Of a stretch of DNA of 64,000 bases, positions 18,186 through 27,500 are shown piece after piece (position 1 is the first letter of the stretch; every line of letters starts with the position of its first letter). The position numbers and the translations under genes were made by a program. The notes beneath the pieces are model-generated. The model worked only from the letters and a program-made list of their open reading frames with translations, did no database searches and was not told the DNA's origin. This DNA comes from Pseudoduganella sp. (GTDB taxonomy: Bacteria > Pseudomonadota > Gammaproteobacteria > Burkholderiales > Burkholderiaceae_D): assembly GCA_021323265.1 (NCBI GenBank), contig JAJTCO010000001.1, positions 1-64,000 on the forward strand, given 5' to 3'.

Positions 18186-18509
18186 ATGAAAACTTTGCAT
18201 ACGATCCTGATCGCGGCGGCTTGCCTGGCCGGCGCGCCAGCCATGGCGCAGCACGCGGACCATGGCCATGGAGAGAAGGCAGCCAGCGCAGCGTCCGACA
18301 CCGCCGATGGCGAAATCAGGAAAGTCGACAAGGCCTCCGGCAAGCTGACCATCAAACATGGCGAGCTGAAGAACCTGGGCATGGGTGCCATGACCATGGT
18401 CTTCCGCGTGAAGGAGCCGGCCATGCTGGAAAAGGTGAAGGCGGGCGACAAGGTGCGCTTCACCGTGGACAGCACGATGACCGTCACCGCCATCGAAGCG
18501 GCCAAGTAA
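18186..18509 (+). CDS. CusF-like periplasmic copper chaperone lacking the site tryptophan
   Basis: 107 residues: signal peptide to AMAQ, a His-rich stretch (HADHGHGEK), then a CusF OB fold. Aligned to CusF, the copper ligands are His58, Met69 and Met71 (GAMTMVF), but the position of the cation-pi Trp (eight residues after the His) is Met66. The gene starts two bases after the cusA stop and is the last gene of the operon. It probably carries Cu(I) or Ag(I) to the pump alongside the CusF domain fused to CusB. The Trp-to-Met change may raise affinity or alter oxidation protection; this is inference. Confidence 0.88.
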   Translation: MKTLHTILIAAACLAGAPAMAQHADHGHGEKAASAASDTADGEIRKVDKASGKLTIKHGELKNLGMGAMTMVFRVKEPAMLEKVKAGDKVRFTVDSTMTVTAIEAAK

Positions 18510-18514
18510 CGCGT

Positions 18515-19033
18515 TCAGGCAGTGCGGGCGAACTCGATGCGCTGCTTGCGCGGGTTCGGCCGCACGATATGCTCAAGCGGCAGCACGGTCGACTGCTTGA
18601 TCTTCTTGAGCGCAATGTTCGACTTCACGTTGACCACCCCGGGCAGCAGCAGGATTTCCTTCATCATCAGGTCGGCGAAGGAGGCCAGGTCGTGCGACAC
18701 CACGCGCGCCACGTAGTCGGCTTCGCCCGTCACCGAAAAGCATTCCATCACTTCCGGCACGTCGCGTATCGCCTGCTCGAAGGCGTCGCCGCGCTTCTCC
18801 CCATGCCGGTCCAGCGTGATGTGGACGAAGGCCATCACGTCCAGTCCCACGGTTCCCGGTTCCAGCACCGCCGCATAGTGATCGATGATGCCTGCCTCGC
18901 GCAGGCGCTGCACGCGCCGGCCCACCTGCGACACCGACAGGTGCAGCATCTCCGCCAGCGCGGCATTCGTGGCTTCTCCGTTGCGCTGCAGCTCGTTTAG
19001 CAGCGACAGGTCGTGGCGGTCGACGGTAATCAT
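18515..19033 (-). CDS. Lrp/AsnC family transcriptional regulator
   Basis: 172 residues. An N-terminal helix-turn-helix ([20 protein letters not shown] then [15 protein letters not shown]) and a C-terminal RAM ligand-binding domain ([20 protein letters not shown]) give the standard Lrp/AsnC layout. The ATG at 19033 has GAGGA upstream. The gene is divergent from hppD, an arrangement common in betaproteobacteria, so it most likely senses an aromatic amino acid and controls tyrosine/phenylalanine breakdown. Two copies of GCGCAAAAT in the shared promoter region are candidate sites. The 3' end lies six bases from the cusF-like stop, convergent with it. Confidence 0.93.
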   Translation of the reverse strand: MITVDRHDLSLLNELQRNGEATNAALAEMLHLSVSQVGRRVQRLREAGIIDHYAAVLEPGTVGLDVMAFVHITLDRHGEKRGDAFEQAIRDVPEVMECFSVTGEADYVARVVSHDLASFADLMMKEILLLPGVVNVKSNIALKKIKQSTVLPLEHIVRPNPRKQRIEFARTA

Positions 19034-19052
19034 CGTGAAATCCTCTGTTTGT

Positions 19053-19102
19053 GCGCAAAATGCGCGTTCGCGGCCGGTTGTATGCGGCACTTCGCGCAAA
19101 AT
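19053..19102. promoter_or_regulatory. Repeated GCGCAAAAT sites between lrp-like gene and hppD
   Basis: GCGCAAAAT occurs at 19053-19061 and 19094-19102, same orientation, 41 bases apart (about four helical turns). Lrp/AsnC proteins bind phased sites as octamers, so these are good operator candidates. The right copy lies near the -35 region of a putative hppD promoter whose -10 would be TATATC at 19122-19127. Confidence 0.45.
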
Positions 19103-19156
19103 ATTCAGGAACGGTGCGTAGTATATCTGTTATCGATTCATTACCGGAGACAGCAT

Positions 19157-20224
19157 ATGACCGATTCTTTGTGGGACAACCCGATGGGCACCGACGGCTT
19201 CGAATTCATCGAATACGCCGCGCCGGACCCGGTCGCCATGGGCAGGAAGTTTGAAGCGATGGGCTTTACCGCCGTCGCGCGCCACCGCAGCAAGGACGTC
19301 ACCCTGTACCGCCAGGGCGAAATCAACTTCCTGCTCAACGCCGAAAAGGATTCGTTTGCCCAGCGTTTCGCCGAACTGCACGGCCCGTCCGTGTGCGCGA
19401 TTGCCTTCCGCGTCAAGGACGCCGCCTATGCCTACAAGCGCGCGCTGAAGCTGGGCGCCTGGGGTTTCGAGAGCAAGGCCGGCCCGATGGAACTGAACCT
19501 GCCCGCCATCAAAGGCATCGGCGACTCGCTGATCTATTTCGTCGACCGCTGGAGCGGCAATAGCGCCATCAGCATCTACGACGTGGACTTCGAGCCGATC
19601 GCGGGCGTGGACCCGGACCCGAAGGGCCACGGCCTGACCTACATCGACCACCTGACGCACAATGTGCACCGCGGCCGCATGGGCGAGTGGGCCCAGTTCT
19701 ACGAGCGCCTGTTCAACTTCCGCGAAGTACGCTACTTCGACATCGAAGGCCAGGTCACCGGCGTCAAGTCGAAAGCGATGACCAGCCCTTGCGGCAAGCT
19801 GCGCATCCCGATCAACGAAGAGGGAACGGAGCGCGCCGGCCAGATCCAGGAATACCTGGACGCCTACCGCGGCGAAGGCATCCAGCACATCGCCATGGGC
19901 AGCGACGACCTGTATGCCACCGTGGACAGCCTGCGCAGCGCCGGCGTCAAGCTGCTCGACACCATCGACACCTACTATGAACTGGTGGATCGCCGCATTC
20001 CCGGCCACGGCGAGTCGCTGCAGGCGCTGCGCGAGCGCAAGATCCTGGTCGACGGCAAGCCGGGCGACCTGCTGCTGCAGATCTTCTCGGAGAACCAGCT
20101 GGGTCCCGTGTTCTTCGAGTTCATCCAGCGCAAGGGCAACCAGGGCTTTGGCGAAGGCAATTTCAAGGCCTTGTTCGAGTCCATCGAGCTGGATCAGATG
20201 CGGCGCGGCGTGCTCACCGCATAA
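19157..20224 (+). CDS. hppD: 4-hydroxyphenylpyruvate dioxygenase
   Basis: 355 residues. It converts 4-hydroxyphenylpyruvate to homogentisate in tyrosine catabolism. The non-haem iron ligands are visible as His165 (YIDHLTHNV), His244 (IQHIAMG) and Glu321 (FFEFIQRKG), and the C-terminal helix region [18 protein letters not shown] is typical. Length fits bacterial HPPD. The ATG at 19157 is preceded by CCGGAGA. It is transcribed alone, divergent from an Lrp/AsnC regulator; homogentisate dioxygenase and fumarylacetoacetase are not in the window. Confidence 0.97.
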   Translation: MTDSLWDNPMGTDGFEFIEYAAPDPVAMGRKFEAMGFTAVARHRSKDVTLYRQGEINFLLNAEKDSFAQRFAELHGPSVCAIAFRVKDAAYAYKRALKLGAWGFESKAGPMELNLPAIKGIGDSLIYFVDRWSGNSAISIYDVDFEPIAGVDPDPKGHGLTYIDHLTHNVHRGRMGEWAQFYERLFNFREVRYFDIEGQVTGVKSKAMTSPCGKLRIPINEEGTERAGQIQEYLDAYRGEGIQHIAMGSDDLYATVDSLRSAGVKLLDTIDTYYELVDRRIPGHGESLQALRERKILVDGKPGDLLLQIFSENQLGPVFFEFIQRKGNQGFGEGNFKALFESIELDQMRRGVLTA

Positions 20225-20254
20225 GGAAGCGTCAATGTTCGCGGCGCCGCCTGC

Positions 20255-21091
20255 CTAGTGCGCCATCAGCACCGGCAGCGGCGCCGTGGCGAGGATGGTG
20301 CGCGTGGCGCCGCCGAGCATCATCTCGCGGAAGCGGCTATGGCCGTAGGCGCCCATCACCAGCAGGTCCGCTTCCAGCTGGGCTGCCAGGGCGACGATGG
20401 CGGCGCCGGGGTCGGACGCCTCCGGCCGGCGCAGCACTTCCACGGTAACGCCGTGCCGCGCCAGGTACAGTGCGATGTCGGCGCCGGGCTCCTCGCCCAG
20501 CACATCAGCGCTGCCGCCCAGGATGGCCAGCGTCACCCGTTCCGCGCTGCGCAGCAGGGGCAGGGCGGCGGTGACGGCCTTGGCGGCCTCCAGGCTGCCG
20601 TTCCATGCCACCAGCACGCGCTTGCCCACGGTGGGGAAGCGGCCAGCGCGCGGCACCAGCAATACCGGGCGGCCGCAATTCAGCAGCACGTAATCGGGCA
20701 GGTCCGGCAGCAGGTTGCCATCGCCACTGTCGGACGGGGCGACCTGGCCCATTACCACCAGGTCGGCATAGCGCGCCTGCAGGCACAGGCCCGAATACTC
20801 CTCGTCATCGCTGCTGCGCACCTCGCGCGATTCGACGCCGAGTCGCGCCGCGATCTCCTCGAAGCGGCCCAGGTCCTGCGCCACGCGCTGCTGCGCGCGC
20901 TGCAGGTAGTCGGCCATGAACAGGCCGCTGCCCTCATAGGCGCGGCCGGCCAGCATGGTGCGCGGCATGCCGGTCATGGCGGCGCCTACCAGGTGGGCTT
21001 CCTCGCGCACGGCCAGGGCGGCCGCCAGCGCAATGCGCGCTTCGATGTTTGGGGCGCGGTCGACATGGACCACGATAGTCCGGTATGACAT
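20255..21091 (-). CDS. Universal stress protein, tandem UspA domains
   Basis: 278 residues made of two Usp folds. The N-terminal copy begins MSYRTIVVHVDRAPN and looks degenerate for nucleotide binding. The C-terminal copy (from about residue 150, RVLVAWNGSLEAAKAV) carries the ATP motif G-2x-G-9x-G in VMGAYGHSRFREMMLGGA. Tandem Usp proteins in betaproteobacteria are often induced by low oxygen or stress. The region upstream contains a degenerate FNR-like site (21149-21162). The ATG at 21091 is chosen because it precedes the first strand; an in-frame start nine codons earlier is unlikely. Confidence 0.92.
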   Translation of the reverse strand: MSYRTIVVHVDRAPNIEARIALAAALAVREEAHLVGAAMTGMPRTMLAGRAYEGSGLFMADYLQRAQQRVAQDLGRFEEIAARLGVESREVRSSDDEEYSGLCLQARYADLVVMGQVAPSDSGDGNLLPDLPDYVLLNCGRPVLLVPRAGRFPTVGKRVLVAWNGSLEAAKAVTAALPLLRSAERVTLAILGGSADVLGEEPGADIALYLARHGVTVEVLRRPEASDPGAAIVALAAQLEADLLVMGAYGHSRFREMMLGGATRTILATAPLPVLMAH

Positions 21092-21148
21092 GGTTTTCTC
21101 CAGCGTTGACGTTGGCACCAGTCTGCACCGTGTGGCAGGCCGCGATCC

Positions 21149-21175
21149 ATGACCTGGATCAATCTCATTTATAAT
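21149..21175 (+). promoter_or_regulatory. FNR-like site and -10 box between usp and dinB-like genes
   Basis: ATGACCTGGATCAA (21149-21162) matches the FNR consensus TTGAT-N4-ATCAA at 8 of 10 positions; the identical 14-mer recurs at 37210-37223. A perfect -10 box TATAAT follows at 21170-21175, about 30 bases before the DinB start at 21205. No good -35 box is present at the usual spacing, which suggests activator dependence. Confidence 0.4.
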
Positions 21176-21204
21176 CTGGTTCCTTTCGCCGAAAGGATTT
21201 CCCG

Positions 21205-21699
21205 ATGTCGCTCTCCATCCTCAAAAGCCTGTTCGACTACAAGGCATGGGCCAACGTTGAACTGTTCCAGGTGCTCGCGACAGTCCGCGCCGAAAGCGAC
21301 TTGCATGCCGCGATCCGCATCATGAACCATATCTACGTGGTCGACAGGATCTTCCGGGCGCACCTGCTCGGCGAGCCGCACGGTTATGAAGCCACCAATA
21401 CGAAAGCCACGCCTGCGCTGGAAGAACTGCGCAGCGCCGTGGCGCAGACCGACACCTGGTACAAGCAGCATGTGGCAAGCCTGGATGAAGCCTCGCTGGC
21501 GGAAAAGTTGCGCTTTACCTTTACCGACGGCGATTCGGGCCTGATGTCGCGCGAAGAAATGCTGATGCACGTGATCACGCATGGCGGCTACCATCGCGGC
21601 AACGTGGGCCAGCTTTTGAAGAATGTGTCGATCGCGCCGCCGCGCGACCTGCTGACCAAGTTCCTGCACGCCAGCGAACCGCAGCGACGCTTGCTATAA
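21205..21699 (+). CDS. DinB family protein
   Basis: 164 residues forming the four-helix DinB/YfiT bundle. Metal-ligand histidines are seen in IRIMNHIYVVDRIF and in HVITHGGYHRGNVGQLL, the usual HxxxH arrangement near the C-terminus. GAAAGGA lies before the ATG and a perfect TATAAT is upstream. Members act as metal-dependent thiol transferases or hydrolases, or remain uncharacterised; a damage-inducible role is known only for the founding member. The stop lies ten bases before the CzcI-like gene, so it may be co-transcribed with the Czc operon. Confidence 0.87.
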   Translation: MSLSILKSLFDYKAWANVELFQVLATVRAESDLHAAIRIMNHIYVVDRIFRAHLLGEPHGYEATNTKATPALEELRSAVAQTDTWYKQHVASLDEASLAEKLRFTFTDGDSGLMSREEMLMHVITHGGYHRGNVGQLLKNVSIAPPRDLLTKFLHASEPQRRLL

Positions 21700-21709
21700 T
21701 TGCGCCGTC

Positions 21710-22030
21710 ATGATCATCCGGCGCTTCCTTGTCATCCTGCTGCTGTTGCTGCTTCCGGTCCAGCTTACGCTGGCGGCGGCCGACAGCTGCTGCCTGGACG
21801 TCAAGGTGACCCAGTCCGGCGAGCTGGCTTCGGCCGCGCCGGACACGCCGGAGGTGGACAGCTCATGCTGCACCAACTGCGATTTCTGCCATCATTCCCA
21901 TGTCCCGTTCGTGGCGCTCGCCGACGAAAGGCTGCCGCAGACCGACTCGATCGCGCCGGCGCAGCCGGCGGAACCGCCCATTCATTCCTTCATCGCGGAT
22001 TTGCCTCCGCGCCCCAACTGGCTCCTGTGA
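21710..22030 (+). CDS. CzcI-like small periplasmic protein
   Basis: 106 residues. A signal peptide (FLVILLLLLLPVQLTLAAAD) is followed by a Cys-rich core (DSCCLDV and SSCCTNCDFCHHSHVP) and a proline-rich tail. Size, Cys/His clusters and position directly before czcC match CzcI, a modulator of Czc efflux operons in Cupriavidus. The CxxCxxCHHSH pattern is a credible zinc or cobalt site. It resembles the small protein at 11872 in position and Cys content but not in detailed sequence. Function in metal sensing or dosage control is inferred from context. Confidence 0.75.
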   Translation: MIIRRFLVILLLLLLPVQLTLAAADSCCLDVKVTQSGELASAAPDTPEVDSSCCTNCDFCHHSHVPFVALADERLPQTDSIAPAQPAEPPIHSFIADLPPRPNWLL

Positions 22031-22084
22031 TTGATCCGGCTGCCGCGCGCAGCCGTTCCATTTCAATCATCAAGGAGCAATATC

Positions 22085-23302
22085 GTGAAGAGATTTTGCA
22101 TCCCTTTGCTGGCGTCAGCTTGCCTGGCCCCGGCATGGGCGCAACCATCGTTTACCCTGGCCGACGCATTGGAGCGCGCGCGCCGGGATAACCCCGAACT
22201 GAAAGCGCTGGCACTGGAGGCCGGCGCTGTCGATGCGGCGGCAAGCCAGGCGGCGCTGTTGCCCAATCCCGCGCTGGAGTACGTGCGCGAAGGGCGCGCG
22301 AAGGAAGGCGGTTCCGCGACCGTGCAGTTGTCGATTCCGCTGGAACTGGGCGGCAAGCGTGCGGCCCGCATGTCCGTCGCCCGCAGCGGCAGCCGCGCCG
22401 CCGCGCTGGACCTGGCTGCAGGCCGGGCGCGCATCGAAGCCGACGTGGTCGCCGCCTACGAGGCGGCCTACCTGGCGCAGGAACAGGTCGCGCTGGCGGC
22501 GCAGGTCAGCGAGAGCGGCCGCCGTTCCAGCGAGGCCGCGGCGCGCCGCGTGCTGGCGGGGAAGGTCTCGCCCGTTGAAGAGGCGCGGGCGCGCGTGGCC
22601 GAGGCGAACTGGCGCATGGAAGGCGTGAATGCGCACAAGGAGCTGGAGGAGGCGCGCATCCGGCTGGCCAGCCTGCTGGGCGGCGAACCCGGCCCCATCG
22701 GCGCCCTGGCGGCGCCGGGTGCGCCGGAAGCATCGGCCCTGCGCCTGGAGGCGTTGATCGACGCTGCGCCGGCCATCGAACGCGCCGTCGCCGAAGTGGA
22801 CGCGGGGCAGGCTTCGGTACAGCTCGAACGCGCCCAGCGCATGCCCGACGTTGCCCTGATCGTGGGCAGCAAACGCGAAGGGCCGGAGCGCGAGCGTGTG
22901 CGCCAGAACATCGTCGGCCTGTCCGTGCCGCTGCCCCTGTTCAACCGCAACCAGGGGGCGATCCTGGCCGCCGAGCGCCGTGCCGAGAAGGCGCGCGCCG
23001 AGCTGGAAGCGACCCGCCTGCGCGTGCGCGCCGAAGCGCTGCAGGCGCACGCGCGCATGCAGGCCGCGCTGCAGCAGGAGCGCCTGGTGCGCGAAGACGT
23101 GCTGCCCGGCGCCCGCTATGCCGCCACGGCGGCGCTGCAAGGCTTCGAAGCGGGCAAATTCAATTTCCTGGAAGTGCTCGATGCCCAGCGCACCCTGGTG
23201 CAGGCGCAGGCCCAGCACCTGCGCGTGCTGTCGGACTTCTACCGCGCCAAGGCCGACCTATCCCGCCTGGTCGGCAACCCCGTCCCAAAGGAATCACAAT
23301 GA
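22085..23302 (+). CDS. czcC: Outer-membrane channel of the Czc-type metal efflux system
   Basis: A 405-residue TolC-family protein with a signal peptide ending at APAWAQPS and two outer-membrane efflux repeats (FTLADALERARRDNPELKAL; FLEVLDAQRTLVQAQAQHL). The start is GTG at 22085, decided by AAGGAG at 22074-22079; the upstream in-frame ATG at 22031 lies directly at the CzcI-like stop and lacks a ribosome site. It overlaps czcB by 4 bases. It shares only general family similarity with the CusC homologue at 12325, so the two operons are not a recent duplication. Confidence 0.9.
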   Translation: MKRFCIPLLASACLAPAWAQPSFTLADALERARRDNPELKALALEAGAVDAAASQAALLPNPALEYVREGRAKEGGSATVQLSIPLELGGKRAARMSVARSGSRAAALDLAAGRARIEADVVAAYEAAYLAQEQVALAAQVSESGRRSSEAAARRVLAGKVSPVEEARARVAEANWRMEGVNAHKELEEARIRLASLLGGEPGPIGALAAPGAPEASALRLEALIDAAPAIERAVAEVDAGQASVQLERAQRMPDVALIVGSKREGPERERVRQNIVGLSVPLPLFNRNQGAILAAERRAEKARAELEATRLRVRAEALQAHARMQAALQQERLVREDVLPGARYAATAALQGFEAGKFNFLEVLDAQRTLVQAQAQHLRVLSDFYRAKADLSRLVGNPVPKESQ

Positions 23303-24498
23303 ACAAGCGTCAAAAGATCACGATCGCGGCCATGGTGGCTGCTGCCGCCCTGTTTGCGGGCGCCGTCCTGGGCTGGGACCGCATCGGCGGCCAAGCCGGC
23401 CCGGCGCACGGCGACGGGCACGGCGTAGCGCACGCCGATGAACATGGCGCCAGGGAAGCCGCGCACAACGAAACCATACCCTTCACCGATGCGCAGATCG
23501 CCGCCGCCGACATCGCGCTGCGCACGGCCGGCGCAGCGCGCCTGGAGACGTTCGTGCGCCTGCCGGGCGAAGTGAAACTGAACGAAGACCGCACGGCCCA
23601 CGTCACGCCGCGCGTGGACGGCATCGTGCAGGAGGTGCAGGCCAACCTCGGCCAGCAGGTGCGCAAGGGCGATCTGCTGGCCGTGGTGGCCAGCGCCGAC
23701 GTGTCGGAGCAGCGCAGCGCACTGGCCGCCGCCGAAAAGCGCGCCACGCTGGCCCGTTCGCTGTACGAGTCGGAGAAGAAGCTGTGGGAGGACAAGGTCT
23801 CCGCACGGCAGGATTACCTGAAGGCCGAGCAGGAATGGCAGGAAGCGAACATCGCCGTGCAGAACGCGCGCCAGAAGCTGGTGGCGCTGGGTGCGCCAGG
23901 CTCCGGCCGCGGCCCGTTCAACCGCCTGGAGATCCGTGCACCGTTCGATGGCCAGATCGTCGACAAGCACATCGCGGTCGGCGAGGCGGTGGGGGCCGAG
24001 ACCAAGGTCTTCACCGTCTCCGACCTGCGCCAGGTCTGGGCCGAGGTAGTGGTGCCTGCCAAGGACCTGGAGATCGTGCGTGTCGATACCGAAGCCGTGC
24101 TGCACTCGGCCGCCTCCGATGCCGCCGCCAAAGGCAAGGTGAGCTTCGTCAGCGCCCTGATCGGCGAGCAGACCCGCGCCGCGCGGGCGCGCGTGGTACT
24201 GGACAACCCCAAGCTGGCCTGGCGTCCCGGTCTGTTCGTGGACGTCGACGTGGTCACCGGTTCGGCCGAAGTGCCGGTCGCGGTGGAAAAGGAAGCGCTG
24301 CAGGTGCTAAATGGCAGCCAGGTCGTGTTCCAGCGCGTGAAGGAGGGTTTCAAGGCGGTGCCGGTCACGCTGGGCCGCTCCGACGGCAAGCTGGTGGAGA
24401 TCACTTCCGGCCTGCGCAAGGATGCCCAGTATGCCGCCGCCCACAGCTTCACCATCAAGGCGGAGCAGGGCAAGGGCAGCGCCGCCCATGAGGATTAA
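23299..24498 (+). CDS. czcB: Czc-type membrane fusion protein
   Basis: 399 residues. An N-terminal membrane anchor (about 8-26) is followed by a His-rich stretch with eight histidines in about forty residues (HGDGHGVAHADEHGA), suited to Zn(II)/Co(II). Then come the lipoyl-like and coiled-coil domains (ADVSEQRSALAAAEKRA) and a beta-barrel adaptor domain. It lacks both the CusB Met motif and the CusF domain present in the homologue at 13584. The ATG overlaps the czcC stop. It links the RND pump and the outer-membrane channel. Confidence 0.92.
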   Translation: MNKRQKITIAAMVAAAALFAGAVLGWDRIGGQAGPAHGDGHGVAHADEHGAREAAHNETIPFTDAQIAAADIALRTAGAARLETFVRLPGEVKLNEDRTAHVTPRVDGIVQEVQANLGQQVRKGDLLAVVASADVSEQRSALAAAEKRATLARSLYESEKKLWEDKVSARQDYLKAEQEWQEANIAVQNARQKLVALGAPGSGRGPFNRLEIRAPFDGQIVDKHIAVGEAVGAETKVFTVSDLRQVWAEVVVPAKDLEIVRVDTEAVLHSAASDAAAKGKVSFVSALIGEQTRAARARVVLDNPKLAWRPGLFVDVDVVTGSAEVPVAVEKEALQVLNGSQVVFQRVKEGFKAVPVTLGRSDGKLVEITSGLRKDAQYAAAHSFTIKAEQGKGSAAHED

Positions 24499-24507
24499 GG
24501 AGCAGCC

Positions 24508-27500
24508 ATGCTGAGCAGAATCATCCAGGCCTGCATTGGCCACCGCTGGCTCGTCATGTTCGCCGTGGCGGCGATGGCGGTGCTGGGCGCCGTGAACTAC
24601 AAGAAGCTGCCCATCGATGCGGTGCCGGACATCACCAACGTCCAGGTGCAGATCAATACCGCCGCCGCCGGCTACTCGCCGCTGGAAGTGGAGCAGCGCA
24701 TCACCTTCCCGCTCGAATCGCTGATGGCGGGCTTGCCCAGGCTGGAGCAAACGCGTTCCCTGTCGCGTTACGGGCTGTCGCAGATCACGGTGGTGTTCAA
24801 GGACGGCACCGACATCCACTTCGCGCGCCAGCTGGTGAGCCAGCGCATCCAGGACGCGCGCGCGCAGCTGCCCGCCGGCATGACGCCGACCATGAGCCCG
24901 ATCGCCACCGGCCTGTCGGAAATCTACCTGTGGACCGTGGATGCGGCGCCCGGCGCGCGCAAACCGGACGGCACGCCGTACACCCCGACCGACCTGCGCG
25001 AGATCCAGGACTGGATCATCAAGCCGCAGCTGCGCAACGTGCCCGGGGTCACGGAGATCAACTCCATCGGCGGCTACGATAAGGAATACCTGGTGGCGCC
25101 GACGCCGGCCAAGCTGGCGTCCTATGGGTTGAACCTGTCCGACGTGGTCACGGCGCTCGAGCGCAACAACGGCAACGTCGGCGCCGGCTACATCGAGAAG
25201 GAAGGCGAGCAGTACCTGCTGCGCGCGCCGGGCCAGGTGAAGTCGGTGGCCGACATCGGCAACATCGTCGTTTCCACCATCGACGGCGTGGCCGTGCGCA
25301 TCACCGACGTCGCCACGGTGGGCATCGGCGCGGAACTGCGCACCGGCGCCGCCACCCGCAACGGGCGCGAAGTGGTGCTGGGCACCGTCTTCATGCTGAT
25401 CGGGGAAAACAGCCGCGCCGTCGCGCTGGCCGTGGACAACAAGATGGTCGAGATCAACCGCAGCCTGCCTGAAGGGGTCAGCGCCACGCCGGTCTACAAC
25501 CGCACGGTGCTGGTGGAAAAGGCCATCGACACGGTCAAGCGCAACCTGCTGGAAGGCGCCGTGCTGGTGATCGGCGTGCTGTTCCTCTTCCTTGGCAACC
25601 TGCGTGCGGCGCTCATCACGGCCATGGTGATTCCGCTCTCGATGCTGTTCACCTTCACCGGCATGGTGGCCAACAATGTGAGCGCCAACCTGCTCAGCCT
25701 TGGCGCGCTGGACTTCGGCATCATCGTCGATGGCGCGGTGGTGATCGTCGAGAACTGCGTGCGGCGCCTGGCGCACGCGCAGCAGGTGGCGGGGCGCCGG
25801 CTCGCGCGCGAAGAGCGCTTTGCCGAAGTCTTCGCCGCCGCGCACGAAGCGCGCCGGCCGCTCCTGTTCGGGCAATTGATCATCATGATCGTCTACCTGC
25901 CGATCTTCGTGCTGTCCGGCATCGAGGGCAAGATGTTCCATCCGATGGCCTTCACCGTGGTGGCGGCGCTGCTGGGCGCCATGCTGCTGTCGGTCACCTT
26001 TGTCCCGGCCGCCGTGGCCCTGTTCATGAGCAAGCCGGTGCGCGAGGAGGAGGGGCGCATCATGCAGGCGGCCAAGCGCAGGTATGGCCAATGCCTGGAC
26101 TACGTCATGCACAACCGTCCCGTCGTCTTCACGGCCGCCGCCCTGGTGCTGGCGCTCTCCCTGCTGCTTGGCACGCGCCTGGGTACCGAGTTCGTGCCCA
26201 ACCTGGACGAAGGCGACTTCGCCGTGCTGACGGTGCGCATCCCCGGCACCGGCCTGGCGCAATCGGTGCAGATGCAGCAGCAGATCGAGAAGACGCTGCT
26301 GGCCAGGTTCCCCGAGATTGCCACCGTGTTCGCCCGCACCGGCACGGCGGAAATCGCGTCGGACCCGATGCCGCCGAGCATATCGGACGGCTACATCATG
26401 CTCAAGCCGGAATCAGAGTGGCCCAAGCCCAAGCGCAGCCGCGCGCAGCTGCTGGCGGCGATCCGCAGCACGCTGGAACAGCTGCCCGGCAACAGCTATG
26501 AATTCAGCCAGCCGATCCAGCTGCGCGTCAACGAGCTCATTTCCGGCGTGCGCAGCGACGTGGCGGTGAAGGTGTTCGGCGACGACCTCGATGTGCTCAA
26601 CGCCAAGGCCGCGGAGATCGGCGCCATCCTGGAAAAGATTCCCGGCGCCTCCGGCGTCAAGGTCGAGCAGACCACGGGCCTGCCCATGCTGCAGATCCTG
26701 GTGGACCGCGAGCGCGCGGCGCGCCTGGGCCTGAATATCGCCGAAGTGCAGGAACTGATCGCCACCGCCACCGCCGGCCGCGAGGCGGGCGCCATGTTCG
26801 AAGGCGACCGCCGTTTCGACATCGTGGTACGCCTGCCGGAAGCGCTGCGCTCGGACATTGAACTGCTCAAGCGCCTGCCCGTGCCGCTGCCCAAGCGCGA
26901 AGGCGCGCGGCCAAGCTTCGTCACCCTGGCCGAAATCGCCAGCTTCGACACCACGCCGGGGCCGAACCAGTTGAGCCGCGAACAGGGCAAGCGCCGCGTG
27001 GTGGTCACGGTGAACATGCAGGAGCGCGACATCGGCTCCTTCGTGGCACAGGCGCAGCAAGCCATCCTGCAGGGCGTCAAGCTGCCGGCCGGCTACTGGC
27101 TGGCCTGGGGCGGGCAGTTCGAGAACCTGCAGAACGCCGCGCAGCGCCTGAAGGTGGTGGTGCCGGCCTCGCTGGCGCTGGTGTTCGCGTTGCTGTTCCT
27201 GATGTTTAACAATGCCAGGGACGGCATGCTGGTGTTTACCGGCATTCCGTTCGCACTGACGGGCGGCATTTTCGCCCTGTGGATGCGCGGCATACCGATG
27301 TCGATCTCGGCGGCGGTGGGCTTCATTGCGCTGTCGGGCGTGGCCGTGCTGAACGGCCTGGTGATGATCGCCTTCATCCGCAGCCTGCGCGAACAGGGGC
27401 AGCCGCTGGCGGACGCCGTGCGCAATGGTGCGCTGGTGCGCCTGCGGCCGGTGCTCATGACAGCGCTGGTGGCATCGCTCGGTTTCGTGCCGATGGCCAT

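Noticed and set aside
24307-26262. 651-residue open frame antisense to czcA
   Set aside because: Extreme His/Gln/Arg composition and no domain signature; czcA on the other strand is fully supported.
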